Source: Bacillota bacterium
GTDB taxonomy: Bacteria; Bacillota; SHA-98; UBA4971
Length of the DNA stretch: 64,000 nt
Assembly (NCBI GenBank): GCA_014360195.1
Contig: JACIXY010000011.1
Span: 1 to 64,000 of the forward strand
Direction of reading: 5' to 3'
The notes beneath the pieces are model-generated. The model was not told the origin of the DNA. It searched no databases and saw only the letters and a list, made by a program, of their open reading frames with translations. The number at the start of each line of letters is the position of its first letter. Position 1 is the stretch's first letter. Shown one piece after another: positions 63,921 to 64,000 of this stretch. The translations under genes and the position numbers were made by a program.

Positions 63921-64000
63921 ATGGAAGTGACAGTTGCGGACAAGCCCGATATCGGTAGAATAGCCCGAGTCTACGTTGAGGCGTTTCCGGAGAGTGTGAA
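63921..64000 (+). CDS. GNAT-like acetyltransferase, 5' end only (cut by window edge)
   Basis: The ATG at 63921 opens a frame of 26 codons to the window edge reading MEVTVADKPDIGRIARVY, then VEAFPESV. The pattern of a short beta strand followed by an 'IARVYVEAFP' helix is the usual N-terminus of GNAT acetyltransferases. GGTGA lies 6 bases before the start. The acetyl-CoA motif is outside the window, so the family call is tentative. Confidence 0.5.
   Translation, partial: MEVTVADKPDIGRIARVYVEAFPESV

Overview
The window is GC-rich chromosomal DNA from what looks like a Bacillota (Firmicutes) lineage. Supporting signs are strong AGGAGG-type ribosome sites, frequent GTG/TTG starts, ECF vitamin uptake, ROK, GntR and RpiR regulators, a XylR-type operator and a type I-C CRISPR system. 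A PorV/PorQ-like beta-barrel protein ending in Phe, next to a secreted protein with a type-IX-like C-terminal domain, suggests a cell with an outer membrane. That would fit a diderm, high-GC Bacillota such as a Limnochordia-like lineage, but this placement is inference.

Layout. (1) 1-8.7 kb: the leader end of a type I-C CRISPR array, a lone degenerate repeat, a complete leftward cas operon (cas3-cas5c-cas8c-cas7c-cas4-cas1-cas2), and a divergent crRNA-like unit of two degenerate repeats upstream of cas3. (2) 8.8-21.1 kb: two decayed copies of one nucleotidyltransferase gene bracket a GNAT, sfsA, a GntR regulator, an ECF transporter with a putative alpha-ribazole kinase, an ADP-ribosylglycohydrolase-family protein, a phasin-like protein and an ABC1/UbiB kinase. 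(3) 21.2-27.2 kb: a leftward xylose-type block (xylR, isomerase-like protein, xylB, UroD-family protein). (4) 27.7-32.4 kb: beta-phosphoglucomutase, then a damaged corrinoid methyl-transfer module (PocR sensor, corrinoid protein, internally deleted UroD-type protein, RACo-type activator). (5) 33-36.5 kb: a ROK regulator, a sugar-phosphate epimerase-like protein and a Gfo/Idh/MocA oxidoreductase. (6) 36.9-52.7 kb: a leftward amino-sugar block with RpiR regulator, ceramidase-like protein, SIS protein, GH84, sugar ABC transporter, GH3 NagZ-like enzyme, secreted GHL10-like protein, PorV-like protein, BadF-type sugar kinase and M20 amidohydrolase. (7) 53.2-61 kb: a rightward operon with a GntR regulator, cyclic 2,3-diphosphoglycerate synthetase, a complete ABC importer and a circularly permuted phosphoglycerate mutase. 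(8) 61.4-64 kb: a decayed CHASE4-GGDEF-HD-GYP gene, a polysaccharide deacetylase and the start of a GNAT gene.

Three parts deserve most attention. The 53-61 kb operon joins a cDPG synthetase, a transporter of the class that includes sugar-phosphate importers, and a phosphoglycerate mutase whose two halves are swapped while all seven metal ligands are kept. It looks like an undescribed phosphoglycerate or organophosphate uptake and conversion system. The crRNA-like unit at 8.6 kb has a near-perfect repeat 3' end followed by a guide that matches the cas3 upstream region at positions 1-5 and 7-11, suggesting self-regulation of the cas operon. The ECF/CblS/ADP-ribosylglycohydrolase cluster suggests corrinoid-precursor salvage that could feed the corrinoid enzymes elsewhere in the window.

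Several genes are broken (two nucleotidyltransferases, an Eis-like GNAT, a CPBP protease, a CHASE4-GGDEF-HD-GYP protein, the PocR and UroD-type genes), so local gene decay is common here. No rRNA, tRNA, prophage or intact insertion sequence was recognised.
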